This document shows, in pieces, positions 1 through 5,921 of a stretch of DNA of 7,281 nt. The notes under the pieces were generated by a model. It searched no databases, had not been told where the DNA came from, and saw nothing but the letters and a program-made list of their open reading frames with translations. Position numbers and translations under genes: made by a program. Every line of letters starts with the position of its first letter. Within the stretch, counting starts at the first letter, position 1. Origin of the DNA: CAYTSW01 sp964440605 (GTDB lineage Bacteria > Planctomycetota > Phycisphaerae > Phycisphaerales > UBA1924); contig CAYTSW010000133.1 of the NCBI GenBank assembly GCA_964440605.1, forward strand, positions 1 to 7,281, read 5' to 3'.

Positions 1-31
1 CCTCGTTTCGAGGCGGCCCTTTTCCTTTTTT
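1..31 (+). terminator. Intrinsic terminator cut by the left window edge
   Basis: The first bases form CCTCG-TTT-CGAGG, and the right arm continues as CGAGGCGGCCC (9-19) directly followed by a T-rich tract (TTTTCCTTTTTT, 20-31). The visible left arm pairs perfectly; the rest of it would lie outside the window. Hairpin plus downstream T tract is the layout of a rho-independent terminator for a plus-strand gene to the left, convergent with the transporter gene that ends at 42. It could also stop minus-strand transcription if a T tract follows on the other side, which cannot be seen. Confidence 0.6.
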
Positions 32-41
32 GGATGCTCCG

Positions 42-1424
42 TCAGAAGAGCAGGAGACAGAGGGCGATCCACGCGGCGGCGGCGAGCATGGCGATCGCGG
101 TGAAGCCGACCACGTCGCGTGCTTTGCAACCGGTGATCGCCAGCAGCGGCAGCGCCCAGAAGGGCTGAAGCATGTTGGTGAGCTGATCGCCATAAGCGAC
201 CGCCATGATCATGCGCCCCGGGCTGACGCCCGCGGCAGCGCCGGCCTCAAGGGCGATGGGCCCCTGAATGCCCCATTGCCCGCCGCCCGAGGGCACGAAG
301 AGATTGACAAGCGCAGCGCTGGCGGCGGTGAGCAGCGGGAGGGTGTCCGGCCCGGCGGCGGATATCCAGTTGGCGAAGCGCTCGATAAGCCCGCTGGCGA
401 CGAGCATGCCGAGGATGCCGCCGTATAGCGGGAACTGGAGCATGATGCCGACGCAGCCGCGTGCTCCGTCTTCGGCGGCGTTGAGGTACGAACGCGCCGA
501 GCCGTGCAGGATGAGCCCGGCCGCGAGCATGGCGGCATTGATCTCGTTGAGCCCGAAGCGCCACCAGCCGTTGTCCGCCAGTGCACGCGCTACGCCGAGC
601 ACGAGGGCCGCCGCCAGCAGGCCGACGATGATGCGCGAGCGGTCGAGGTGTTCGGGGAGCGAGCGGTCGTGTGTGGCCGGGGCGCACGATTCATCTCCAT
701 CGGCGTCGGTCAGCACGGGCATCGGTGCGCAGCCGGCACCTTGGCGCGGCGCCATGAAGAAGAAGAGCGACGCGGTGAGGACGACGATCCCGCCCGTGAC
801 GAGCAGGTTCAGCGGACTGACGATCGTCTCGCTGAGCGGCACGCCGTCGGCGAAGAGCTCCATCGCCGAAGGCGGCAGCACAGCGGCGGCGCCAGAAGCC
901 GTCGTCATCGTCAGCGGCGCCGAGCCGGAGAAGCCGCCATGCCAGACGAGCAGCCCGGTGTAGCCGGCGGCGGCGAGCAGCGGCCCGTGATGCGGCACGC
1001 CGCGGCGAGTGAGCTGTCGGGCGACTTCACGCGCGAGGATCGCTCCGACGATCAGCCCCAGTCCCCAGTTGATGAGCCCCGCGAGCATCGCCACCAGCGC
1101 CACCATCGCCGCAGCCGGCCGACCCGAGGCGGGCAGGTTCGCCAGGGCCGCGATGGCGCGGCGCACGGGCGGGCTGGCGGCCAGCGCGTGCCCCGTCACG
1201 AGGACGAGGCACATCTGCATGGCGAACTTGAGGAAAATCCAGAGGCCGGATTCGCCGCGCCAGGCGTCGACGAGTCCGAGCCAGGCGGGCGTGTCAGGCC
1301 CGAAGTCGCCGAACACGAGCGCGAGCACGGCCGTGAGCGCGGTCAGGAGGACGGCGAGAACAAAGGGGTCGGGCGCGGTGCGTTCGAACACGCGCGAGAC
1401 GGCGAAACCGATGCGTGCGATCAT
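42..1424 (-). CDS. AtoE-type short-chain fatty acid transporter
   Basis: This 460-aa polytopic inner-membrane protein closely resembles the AtoE/SCFA transporter family (TIGR00366, Pfam SCFA_trans), whose E. coli member of about 440 aa is linked to uptake of acetoacetate and other short-chain fatty acids. It is hydrophobic almost throughout, with about a dozen likely membrane segments. Family-like landmarks are an N-terminal FERTAPDPFVLAVLLT, the loop GLINWGLGLIVGAILARE, the WHGGFSGSAPL stretch, and near the C-terminus PSGGGQWGIQGP (residues 378-389) and GDQLTNMLQPFW (412-423). A polar stretch around residues 230-260 looks like a cytoplasmic loop. The ATG at 1424 gives the family N-terminus, but no clear Shine-Dalgarno precedes it. 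It lies 71 bp downstream of tRNA-Leu and may be read from its own weak promoter or by read-through. No atoDAB-like genes are adjacent, so the substrate in this organism is inferred. The symbol atoE would be reasonable but substrate-specific. Confidence 0.9.
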   Translation of the reverse strand: MIARIGFAVSRVFERTAPDPFVLAVLLTALTAVLALVFGDFGPDTPAWLGLVDAWRGESGLWIFLKFAMQMCLVLVTGHALAASPPVRRAIAALANLPASGRPAAAMVALVAMLAGLINWGLGLIVGAILAREVARQLTRRGVPHHGPLLAAAGYTGLLVWHGGFSGSAPLTMTTASGAAAVLPPSAMELFADGVPLSETIVSPLNLLVTGGIVVLTASLFFFMAPRQGAGCAPMPVLTDADGDESCAPATHDRSLPEHLDRSRIIVGLLAAALVLGVARALADNGWWRFGLNEINAAMLAAGLILHGSARSYLNAAEDGARGCVGIMLQFPLYGGILGMLVASGLIERFANWISAAGPDTLPLLTAASAALVNLFVPSGGGQWGIQGPIALEAGAAAGVSPGRMIMAVAYGDQLTNMLQPFWALPLLAITGCKARDVVGFTAIAMLAAAAWIALCLLLF

Positions 1425-1495
1425 GGATCTACGCTAACGGTTGCGGCCCCCGGTCGAGGGCAGCCGACCCGGCAGGGGTAGGCAGAGCAAGTGAA

Positions 1496-1581
1496 TGGGC
1501 CCGGAGGGACTCGAACCCTCACTCCCGTTCCCGGGAAGCGGATTTTAAGTCCGCCGCGTCTGCCGATTCCGCCACGGGCCC
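1496..1581 (-). tRNA. tRNA-Leu (anticodon UAA)
   Basis: The minus strand folds as a class II tRNA of 86 nt. The acceptor stem GGGCCCG/CGGGCCC (1575-1581 with 1497-1503) has discriminator A at 1496. The D-arm consensus TGGCGGAATCGGCAGACGC is typical of bacterial tRNA-Leu. The anticodon stem GCGGA/TCCGC encloses loop CTTAAAA with anticodon TAA (1545-1547). A long variable arm pairs TCCCG with CGGGA, and the T arm is GAGGG-TTCGAGT-CCCTC. The 3' CCA is not encoded, so it must be added after transcription. It reads UUA, and UUG by wobble, codons that should be rare in this GC-rich genome. It sits 53 bp after the dockerin-protein stop and before the transporter; no terminator or promoter was recognised on either side. 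Confidence 0.97.
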
Positions 1582-1634
1582 GCAGCGGTGGCATCGTAAG
1601 CGAGCACGCGCGGCGGGCGTTGGCGGACTCTTGG

Positions 1635-3113
1635 TCAGCCGGGGCAGTCGGTCCGGCCGAACTCGTTTGCGAATGCTCCGAAGTCGGCGCCGTCGACCAC
1701 GCCGTCATCGTTGAAGTCGGCCTGTGCGTCGTAGCCAAGATCGCCAGTTGATGCGCCGAAGGCCGCGCCGAAGACGCCGAAGTCTGCGCCATCGACGACG
1801 CCGTCGTTGTTGAAATCGGCGCCGTTACACGCGGTTTGGACCTCGACGAGTGCGCGGACCGAGGTGATGGCGAGGGGGTTGATGAACTCATCGCCGCCCT
1901 GCGCAATGACCTGCGGTTCACTTGCTCCGGCGGTGTCGAACTGCACGATGACGCCCGGGACCGATTCCGGACGCCCGCCGTTGCTCAGCGCGACGACGAT
2001 CACATCGCCCTGCGATCCCGCGCGGAAGTCGTCGGTCGCGAGCGGATTGGTCATCACGCCGAAGGGCGCTTCAAAGAGCGGATTATCCTGAGAGAGGGCG
2101 ACGACTTCGCCGTCGGGGAAGAGGCCGTAGACTTCGACCGACCCGCCTCGTTCTGATGAGCAGAGCACGGCCAGCGACTGGCGGCCGGCGATGATCTGCT
2201 CGGCCCTCGCGAACGGGATGGTGTCGCTCAGAGCGATCTCGCTGAACGGGCGGGCGATTTCACCCGTGGTTGGGTTCACGACGATCGGTTCGCCGCCCGG
2301 CTTGTCGACGTACCAGACAAGCGGATCCGAGGCGGCGTCGCGAGCCTGAAGGCCGAACGCCTCGTTGAGTTCGGGCGTCGACCGTGACCCGCCGATGATC
2401 GCGTCGAACGCGAGCTTGGGGTTTTCGGCGGTCAGCTCCGTGAAGAGCGGCTCGCCCTTGCCGAAGAGCGATCCGGCGGTTTCCGGGCCGTCGGCGCGGA
2501 CCAATGCGATCTCGCCGTCCCGGCCGCCGGCGAAGATGAGCACGTCGCCGAAAGCATCGTCGCCGAGAGCGAGGCTGTCGGCGACATCGCCGGCCCCGCC
2601 GAGCAGTGCGGGCATGTACATTTCACTCGGGAAGAATCGGAGATCCGAAATCTCCTCGCCCTCTTCGCGGAAGCGGAATGCGTCGCCGAGTTCGGACTCA
2701 AGAACGCCTTTCTGGAAGGCTTCGAGCAGGTTGAAGGTTTGCTGGGAGGTCTGTCCTTCGGGCGAGAGTTCGACTTGGCGCACGCGTCCCGAGTAGATGT
2801 CGTACACCGGGAACGTGGCGTACTTCGACCGCCCCGGCCGCTTGCGGAGAAAGAAACCGTTGGCGAAGCGGTACGGCGTCATCTCGCCGCCAGCGAACAC
2901 GCCCTGCCCCGGCGACCACATCTCGCCGGGAAAGGCGACCGGGCCGCTGACGCCGGGCTTGAACTCGAAGACGGTGAGACCGGTGTCGCCCGGCGTTTGA
3001 GCAAGGAACACAATCGAACGTTCGTCGAGATCAATGCTCTCGCCGGCGGGCGCGACTGCCGTAGCGAAGCCGATCGTGCAGATAGCAGCGCACATCGTCG
3101 GTGTGTTTATCAT
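1635..3113 (-). CDS. Exported protein of unknown function with C-terminal dockerin-like EF-hand pair
   Basis: A 492-aa protein. The start is set by ATG at 3113 with AGGAG (3122-3126) eight bases upstream; the frame stays open further upstream but without protein-like sequence. Residues 1-22 form a Sec-type hydrophobic segment (CAAICTIGFATAVA) with a plausible cleavage near AVAPA; the n-region lacks a basic residue, so the signal is atypical. The body (about 25-425) matches no family I recognise. It is acidic, rich in short beta-type segments (DVLIFAGGRDGEIALV, SVEVYGLFPDGEVVAL, VIVQFDTAG) and could be a beta-propeller-like fold, which is a guess. Residues 429-492 hold two Ca2+-binding loops, DFNNDGVVDGAD (433-444) and DFNDDGVVDGAD (466-477), bracketed by Cys429 and Cys490 that could form a disulphide. 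In Planctomycetota such tails are found on secreted proteins without cellulosomes and are thought to act in surface attachment or sorting. No cohesin is encoded here. Confidence 0.88.
   Translation of the reverse strand: MINTPTMCAAICTIGFATAVAPAGESIDLDERSIVFLAQTPGDTGLTVFEFKPGVSGPVAFPGEMWSPGQGVFAGGEMTPYRFANGFFLRKRPGRSKYATFPVYDIYSGRVRQVELSPEGQTSQQTFNLLEAFQKGVLESELGDAFRFREEGEEISDLRFFPSEMYMPALLGGAGDVADSLALGDDAFGDVLIFAGGRDGEIALVRADGPETAGSLFGKGEPLFTELTAENPKLAFDAIIGGSRSTPELNEAFGLQARDAASDPLVWYVDKPGGEPIVVNPTTGEIARPFSEIALSDTIPFARAEQIIAGRQSLAVLCSSERGGSVEVYGLFPDGEVVALSQDNPLFEAPFGVMTNPLATDDFRAGSQGDVIVVALSNGGRPESVPGVIVQFDTAGASEPQVIAQGGDEFINPLAITSVRALVEVQTACNGADFNNDGVVDGADFGVFGAAFGASTGDLGYDAQADFNDDGVVDGADFGAFANEFGRTDCPG
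1678..1821 (-). repeat. Imperfect DNA repeat encoding the two dockerin calcium loops
   Basis: Two stretches of about 40 bp, starting near 1678 and near 1777 on the plus strand and offset by 99 bp (33 codons), are nearly the same (compare GAAGTCGGCGCCGTCGAC with GAAGTCTGCGCCATCGAC). They encode the two copies of the D-x-N-x-D-G-V-V-D-G-A-D loop. Differences are mostly at third codon positions, which points to an old internal duplication kept by selection on the protein rather than a recent DNA repeat. Confidence 0.8.
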
Positions 3114-3310
3114 TCGTGATTCTCCTAGTGAATAGAGCAGTTGGTCTGGGCTTTCCCCGGTTGGACGCGTTCCGTGGCGGCGCGTCCGGACCATGGCGTG
3201 GTCCATGCGGCGCGTCGCCTCGTTGGTTCGCTGCCCGTGCGGAGCGGTTGCAGGAGGCGTGGAAATTTCCGAGGCCGGCTCATAGTAAGCGCTCGCTCGG
3301 AGCGGCCGGA
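3114..3310 (-). other. Leader region of the dockerin-protein gene, no gene seen
   Basis: Nothing protein-like was found between the end of the broken glycosyltransferase and the dockerin-protein start. The region holds AGGAG (3122-3126), the Shine-Dalgarno of that gene; two adjacent inverted repeats (listed separately); a 10-bp perfect palindrome GGAAATTTCC at 3261-3270; and a minus-strand TACTAT (3282-3287) that resembles a -10 box but has no matching -35. If TACTAT is used, the leader would be about 160 nt. Promoter assignment is weak. Confidence 0.4.
3163..3204 (-). promoter_or_regulatory. Two adjacent inverted repeats in the 5' leader of the dockerin-protein gene
   Basis: GGACGCG (3163-3169) pairs with CGCGTCC (3181-3187) across an 11-nt loop. 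Directly beside it GGACCA (3188-3193) pairs with TGGTCC (3199-3204) across a 5-nt loop. They lie about 50-90 nt upstream of the start codon. They could form hairpins in a leader RNA or be protein-binding sites; neither has a following T tract, so they are not intrinsic terminators. GC-rich DNA gives such pairs by chance fairly often. Confidence 0.3.
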
Positions 3311-4081
3311 TCAGTCGGCATTGGTTCTGCTCGCCTCCGCATCGAGGAGGACAAAGGGCGGTTGCCTGAATCGCACCCGCGTGCTCGCCCACGCCGGCCC
3401 GCCATTGTTGCGTCCGGCGTTGATGATAAGGACCGCGTGCCCGTCGGCAAGAGCCGCGGCGACGTCCTGCCTTACTTCGGGCCAGACGCCGAGCGACCAG
3501 TGCAGCGTGCCGCGAACCTGACGCCCGAGTGCCACGGCGTCGCCGCCTTCGATGCGCTCGCGCCGCGGGGCGGCTACGACCAATCGCGCCGCGAGCGTCG
3601 GGTCGCGATCGCACGCCTGCTCGAGGGCGCTCCAGTGCGGCGAGGGAGGCGGGTGGATCCGGACTGGGAGAATAACCAGAACATCGGCGATGGCGAGAGC
3701 CGCGGGGCCGACCCACAGGCGGACGCGACACAGACGCGACAGCCAGGACCCGGCATCGCGTGAGAGCCAGATGGCGGCGAGCCGGGCCAGCATCGGGTAG
3801 ACGCTCACCGCGTATTGCCCCACCTTGTCATGCGCCAGACTGCGCCCAGAGGCAGCCGCAGGCCCAGATGGCAACGAGCAGCAACGCGTTGCGCTCGCTC
3901 GGAACGCCCACGCAACGCCGAGACGACGGCGAGCGCGCCGAACAGCGCCCAGGGCCACCATCGCTCTGCGAGCTACGGCTTGTAGCAGAACCAGCGCTTG
4001 CTGCCGTGCGTGTGAGTGGCGATGCGCCAATTCGCCTGTTTCTTGCTGAAGGCACACTCGCGCACCGGCGGAAGATACGAT
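3311..4081 (-). pseudogene. Broken membrane glycosyltransferase (ArnT/PMT, GT39-like), C-terminal remnant
   Basis: Three reading frames in succession give one continuous membrane-protein-like sequence. Segment 1 (about 4080-3976) reads THTHGSKRWFCYKP and meets an in-frame TAG (3975-3973). The same frame goes on with LAERWWPWALFGALAVV until about 3895. Here GAGCGAGC, a 4-bp tandem duplication, shifts the frame to NALLLVAIWACGCLWA. A second shift near 3838-3848 leads to SLAHDKVGQYAVSVYPMLA and an open frame to TGA at 3311. The H-D-K-x-x-x-Y-x-x-x-x-Y-P pattern after a membrane helix, and the H-x-H-G...W segment before W-W-P-W, resemble the C-terminal half of ArnT/PMT enzymes that transfer sugars from polyprenyl phosphates at the membrane. 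A further helix (WVGPAALAIADVLVILPV) and a soluble tail of about 130 aa follow. The N-terminal catalytic half is absent: queC ends at 4154. Family assignment is by eye. Sequencing error is possible, but three lesions within about 140 bp while the flanking genes are intact favours decay. Confidence 0.6.
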
Positions 4082-4102
4082 CGCGGCCACCAGCCTTCAA
4101 CA

Positions 4103-4120
4103 ACTCAGGAGCCCCTGAGT
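4103..4120 (-). terminator. Hairpin downstream of queC, possible terminator
   Basis: ACTCAGG (4103-4109) and CCTGAGT (4114-4120) form a perfect 7-bp stem with a 4-nt loop, 33 bp after the queC stop. On the minus strand it is followed by TGTTGAAGG rather than a clear T tract, so it would be a weak or Rho-assisted terminator, or a 3'-end stabilising hairpin for the cluster transcript. The arm recurs at the queC stop (CAACGACTCAGG from 4148, beside CAACAACTCAGG from 4098). Confidence 0.4.
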
Positions 4121-4153
4121 CGCGGTCACCCATGCCGGCATCGAGACAACGAC

Positions 4154-4834
4154 TCAGGCATACGGCGTGGGGTCGGGTACACCCGCCTGTTCGAAGCCGC
4201 GCCGGCGCAGCACGCACGAGTCGCAGCGTCCGCAGGCGTGGCCCTGTTCATCCGGGTCGTAGCAGGAGTGGGAAACCGCGTAGTCGACGCCCAACTCAGT
4301 GCCGCGCTGGATGATCTCGGCCTTTGTGAGATAGAGCAGCGGCGTGTGGATCGTAAAACGCTCGCCTTCAACACCGGAACGGGTTGCCAGATTGACCGTC
4401 GTCGCGAACGACTCGATGAACTCGGGCCGACAGTCGGGGTAGCCGGAGTAGTCGATCGCGTTGACGCCGATGTAGATGTCCCGCGCCTTGCGCGTCTCTG
4501 CGTACGCCGCTGCCAGCGAGAGGAACACGAGATTGCGCGCAGGAACATACGTCATCGGGATATCCCGCTGGGTCTCCGGGTCGCGGTCCTTGGGAACCTC
4601 GATGTGGTCGGTCAACGCCGAGCCGCCGAAGGTGCCGAGATCCAATGGCAGGATGATGTGCTCTTCGGCGTTCATAGCCTTTGCGAGCACACGGGCCGCG
4701 TGCAGTTCGCACGCATGACGTTGGTTGTAGTCGAAGCTGAGCGCGAAGCACCGGTGGCCGGCGTTCCGGGCGATGGCGAGAACGGTCGCGCTGTCGAGGC
4801 CGCCCGACAACAGGACGACCGCTGGAGAGTTCAT
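4154..4834 (-). CDS. queC: 7-cyano-7-deazaguanine (preQ0) synthase QueC
   Basis: A 226-aa cytoplasmic enzyme, the usual length for QueC. It converts 7-carboxy-7-deazaguanine to preQ0 using ATP and ammonia, in the pathway to queuosine in tRNA. The N-terminal PP-loop SGGLDS (residues 10-15) binds ATP, followed by the family stretch ALSFDYNQRH (31-40). Later come the conserved PMTYVPARNLVFLSLA, YIGVNAIDYSGYPDCRPEF and HTPLLYLTKAEII segments. Four zinc-ligand cysteines are present at 191, 201, 204 and 207 (C-x9-C-x2-C-x2-C). All key residues are intact. The ATG at 4834 gives the standard MNSPAVVLLSGG start, but no Shine-Dalgarno is visible, so translation may depend on the upstream gene, which ends 56 bp away. 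No queD, queE or queF is in the window. It is probably the last gene of the minus-strand cluster. Confidence 0.97.
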   Translation of the reverse strand: MNSPAVVLLSGGLDSATVLAIARNAGHRCFALSFDYNQRHACELHAARVLAKAMNAEEHIILPLDLGTFGGSALTDHIEVPKDRDPETQRDIPMTYVPARNLVFLSLAAAYAETRKARDIYIGVNAIDYSGYPDCRPEFIESFATTVNLATRSGVEGERFTIHTPLLYLTKAEIIQRGTELGVDYAVSHSCYDPDEQGHACGRCDSCVLRRRGFEQAGVPDPTPYA

Positions 4835-4890
4835 GGCGAGATCATTAGCACGAAGCGTTACGCGACGCCAGTGGTCAGCACGGGAAGGCG

Positions 4891-5130
4891 TCAGACGCTG
4901 TCGGCGACACCCTCAACCCCCGCGTTGCGCGCGCAATGTGCGCAGCAGTAGACCTTGTTGTCGGCATCGATGCCGTGGCCTATGACGCGGCAACTGCACC
5001 GGGCGCACGTCGGCGCGAGTTTCTGGATCGCGCACTCGAGGCTGTCGAAACGGTGCTCTTGGCCGTCTTTCTTGACGAGGAAGGTGTTGGCATACGAGTT
5101 GCCACAGGTATCGCAGGTGTTGGCGGGCAT
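4891..5130 (-). CDS. Small Cys-rich, probable zinc-binding protein
   Basis: A 79-aa protein with nine cysteines (6, 9, 33, 42, 45, 47, 62, 63, 66) in two clusters: C-D-T-C-G-N near the N-terminus with C33, and C-x2-C-x-C followed by Y-C-C-A-H-C. The segment from C42 to C66, with VIGHGIDAD between the knuckles, resembles bacterial metallothionein-like or TRASH/treble-clef-type zinc proteins; I recognise the style but cannot name the family with certainty. It is likely cytoplasmic (no signal peptide, no membrane helix) and binds Zn2+ or another soft metal. The start chosen is ATG at 5130, because GGAG (5140-5143) lies nine bases upstream; a TTG at 5169 would add 13 residues (SDDSHRYPEHSD-like) without a better ribosome site. 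The CGGAG of the ribosome site can pair with CTCCG beside it (5133-5144), though the loop is tight. It sits between the 83-aa gene and queC on the same strand. Confidence 0.82.
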   Translation of the reverse strand: MPANTCDTCGNSYANTFLVKKDGQEHRFDSLECAIQKLAPTCARCSCRVIGHGIDADNKVYCCAHCARNAGVEGVADSV

Positions 5131-5185
5131 GTCGGAGTGCTCCGGGTAGCGGTGCGAGTCGTCGGACAATGGCGACGCCGCGCTC

Positions 5186-5200
5186 GTGACGCGACGTCAC
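5186..5200. promoter_or_regulatory. Perfect spaced palindrome in the widest gap of the cluster
   Basis: GTGACG-CGA-CGTCAC is a perfect 6-bp inverted repeat around a 3-bp spacer. It lies 55 bp upstream of the Cys-rich protein's ATG and in the only gap over 100 bp within the cluster. The symmetry and size suit a dimeric regulator's operator; as RNA it would be a short hairpin with a tight loop. No convincing -10/-35 pair was found next to it. Confidence 0.35.
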
Positions 5201-5243
5201 CGAGAAGGGACGTGTTCGGGAATATGTCCGAGGCACGCGTGGC

Positions 5244-5495
5244 TCAGAAACAGTCGTGCTCGTTTTCCTTGCCGATGAGTTCACGAAGACGGTTGATGGT
5301 GCGCACATCCTGCTCCTTGACCTCACGCCAGAACTCCTGCAGTTCGGGCTTGTCCTCAGCGTTGGCGATGTACTGGTCGTACCGCCACACCGCGTCCAGA
5401 CGGTCGCTCAAGGCGTGAACGAGGTCGTGATCGTGATCCGCGATACACTTGGTCTCGCCGACGTGCCTGAACTGTTTTTCAGCAGAAAGGGTCAT
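5244..5495 (-). CDS. Small helical protein of unknown function
   Basis: An 83-aa soluble protein. The start is well supported: ATG at 5495 with AAGGAG (5504-5509) eight bases upstream. It is charged and predicted to be mostly alpha-helical, with two helices at about 22-45 (LVHALSDRLDAVWRYDQYI) and 50-75 (ELQEFWREVKEQDVRTINRL). A His/Asp cluster H21-D-H-D24 and cysteines at 17 and 82, the latter in the terminal D-C-F, are notable. The two-helix pattern with conserved-looking W-R-Y-D-x-Y and E-x-W-R-E recalls the half-bundle of ferritin- or hemerythrin-like proteins, but no metal-site signature is complete and I assign no function. It follows the rhodanese gene by 47 bp and precedes the Cys-rich gene by 113 bp, so it is probably co-transcribed with the rhodanese. 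Confidence 0.82.
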   Translation of the reverse strand: MTLSAEKQFRHVGETKCIADHDHDLVHALSDRLDAVWRYDQYIANAEDKPELQEFWREVKEQDVRTINRLRELIGKENEHDCF

Positions 5496-5542
5496 GCGGG
5501 GTTCTCCTTATGTTCAGCTATTGATGTGGAGTGAGCGATTGT

Positions 5543-5878
5543 TTACACAGCGGCGTGGGTCGGATGTCCGGCTTGCTCCCAAGCCTGCGTGCCGCCCGAG
5601 TAATCGATGACATCCTCGAAGCCGGCTTCACCCAGTTTGACCGCGGCCTTTGGGGACGCGTCGCACGCCTCGTTCGCGCAGTAGACAATCACTGTGGCCG
5701 ATTTGTCGCCCACAGCCTCCTCGACCTGCTCCTCGAACCGCGGCGAAGCGATGGGGATGTTGATCGAGTCAGGGATGTGCTTTTCCTCAAACTTCTCGGC
5801 AGGAAGCACGTTGATGAGCGCGACGTTGCCGTTCGAGTCGAGGATGTCGCGAAGTTCGTCGGTGTCAATGGTGCGCAT
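5543..5878 (-). CDS. Single-domain rhodanese-like sulfurtransferase
   Basis: A 111-aa stand-alone rhodanese domain, full length for the class. The start is ATG at 5878, preceded by AGGAAGG (5888-5894) at nine bases; longer readings of the frame run into non-conserved sequence overlapping the baeRF stop. Family landmarks are the N-terminal DELRDILDSNGNVALINVLP, H-I-P-D-S-I-N-I-P (34-42), the active-site strand V-I-V-Y-C67 with loop C-A-N-E-A-C-D-A-S, and the C-terminal D-Y-S-G-G-T-Q-A-W with G104. Cys67 is the expected persulfide carrier; a second Cys72 lies within the same loop. The loop lacks the arginine of classic thiosulfate sulfurtransferases, so the substrate may differ or the protein may act as a sulfur or redox relay. 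It is cytoplasmic. It starts 43 bp after the baeRF gene ends and is followed at 47 bp by the 83-aa gene. Confidence 0.92.
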   Translation of the reverse strand: MRTIDTDELRDILDSNGNVALINVLPAEKFEEKHIPDSINIPIASPRFEEQVEEAVGDKSATVIVYCANEACDASPKAAVKLGEAGFEDVIDYSGGTQAWEQAGHPTHAAV

Positions 5879-5921
5879 GATGCGGTTCCTTCCTATACGG
5901 GTGTGAGCGGCGCAGAGTGTG

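Noticed and set aside
504..1481. Plus-strand 325-aa open frame opposite the transporter
   Set aside because: Its Arg/Glu/Gly/His-rich composition is typical of the opposite strand of a GC-rich gene, and the minus strand encodes a clearly recognisable transporter.
1425..1495. Terminator between tRNA-Leu and the transporter gene
   Set aside because: Only a weak GGTCG/CGACC pairing with an 8-nt loop and no T tract is present.
3282..3287. TACTAT as a -10 promoter box for the dockerin-protein gene
   Set aside because: No -35 match lies 16-18 bp upstream, so it is not called as a promoter on its own.
3114..3731. Upstream extension of the dockerin-protein frame by 206 residues
   Set aside because: The frame is open but Arg/Pro/Ala-rich with no protein-like pattern and overlaps the better-supported glycosyltransferase remnant. 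The ATG at 3113 has a good ribosome site and is followed by a signal-like sequence.
3311..4090. Treating the 259-aa minus-strand frame as an intact gene
   Set aside because: Only its part downstream of about 3840 is protein-like. The first 85 or so residues are an out-of-frame reading of the remnant whose true sequence lies in the other two frames.
5131..5243. CATATT-like -10 box upstream of the Cys-rich gene
   Set aside because: The best -35 at proper spacing matches the consensus at only about three of six positions, too weak to call in this sequence.
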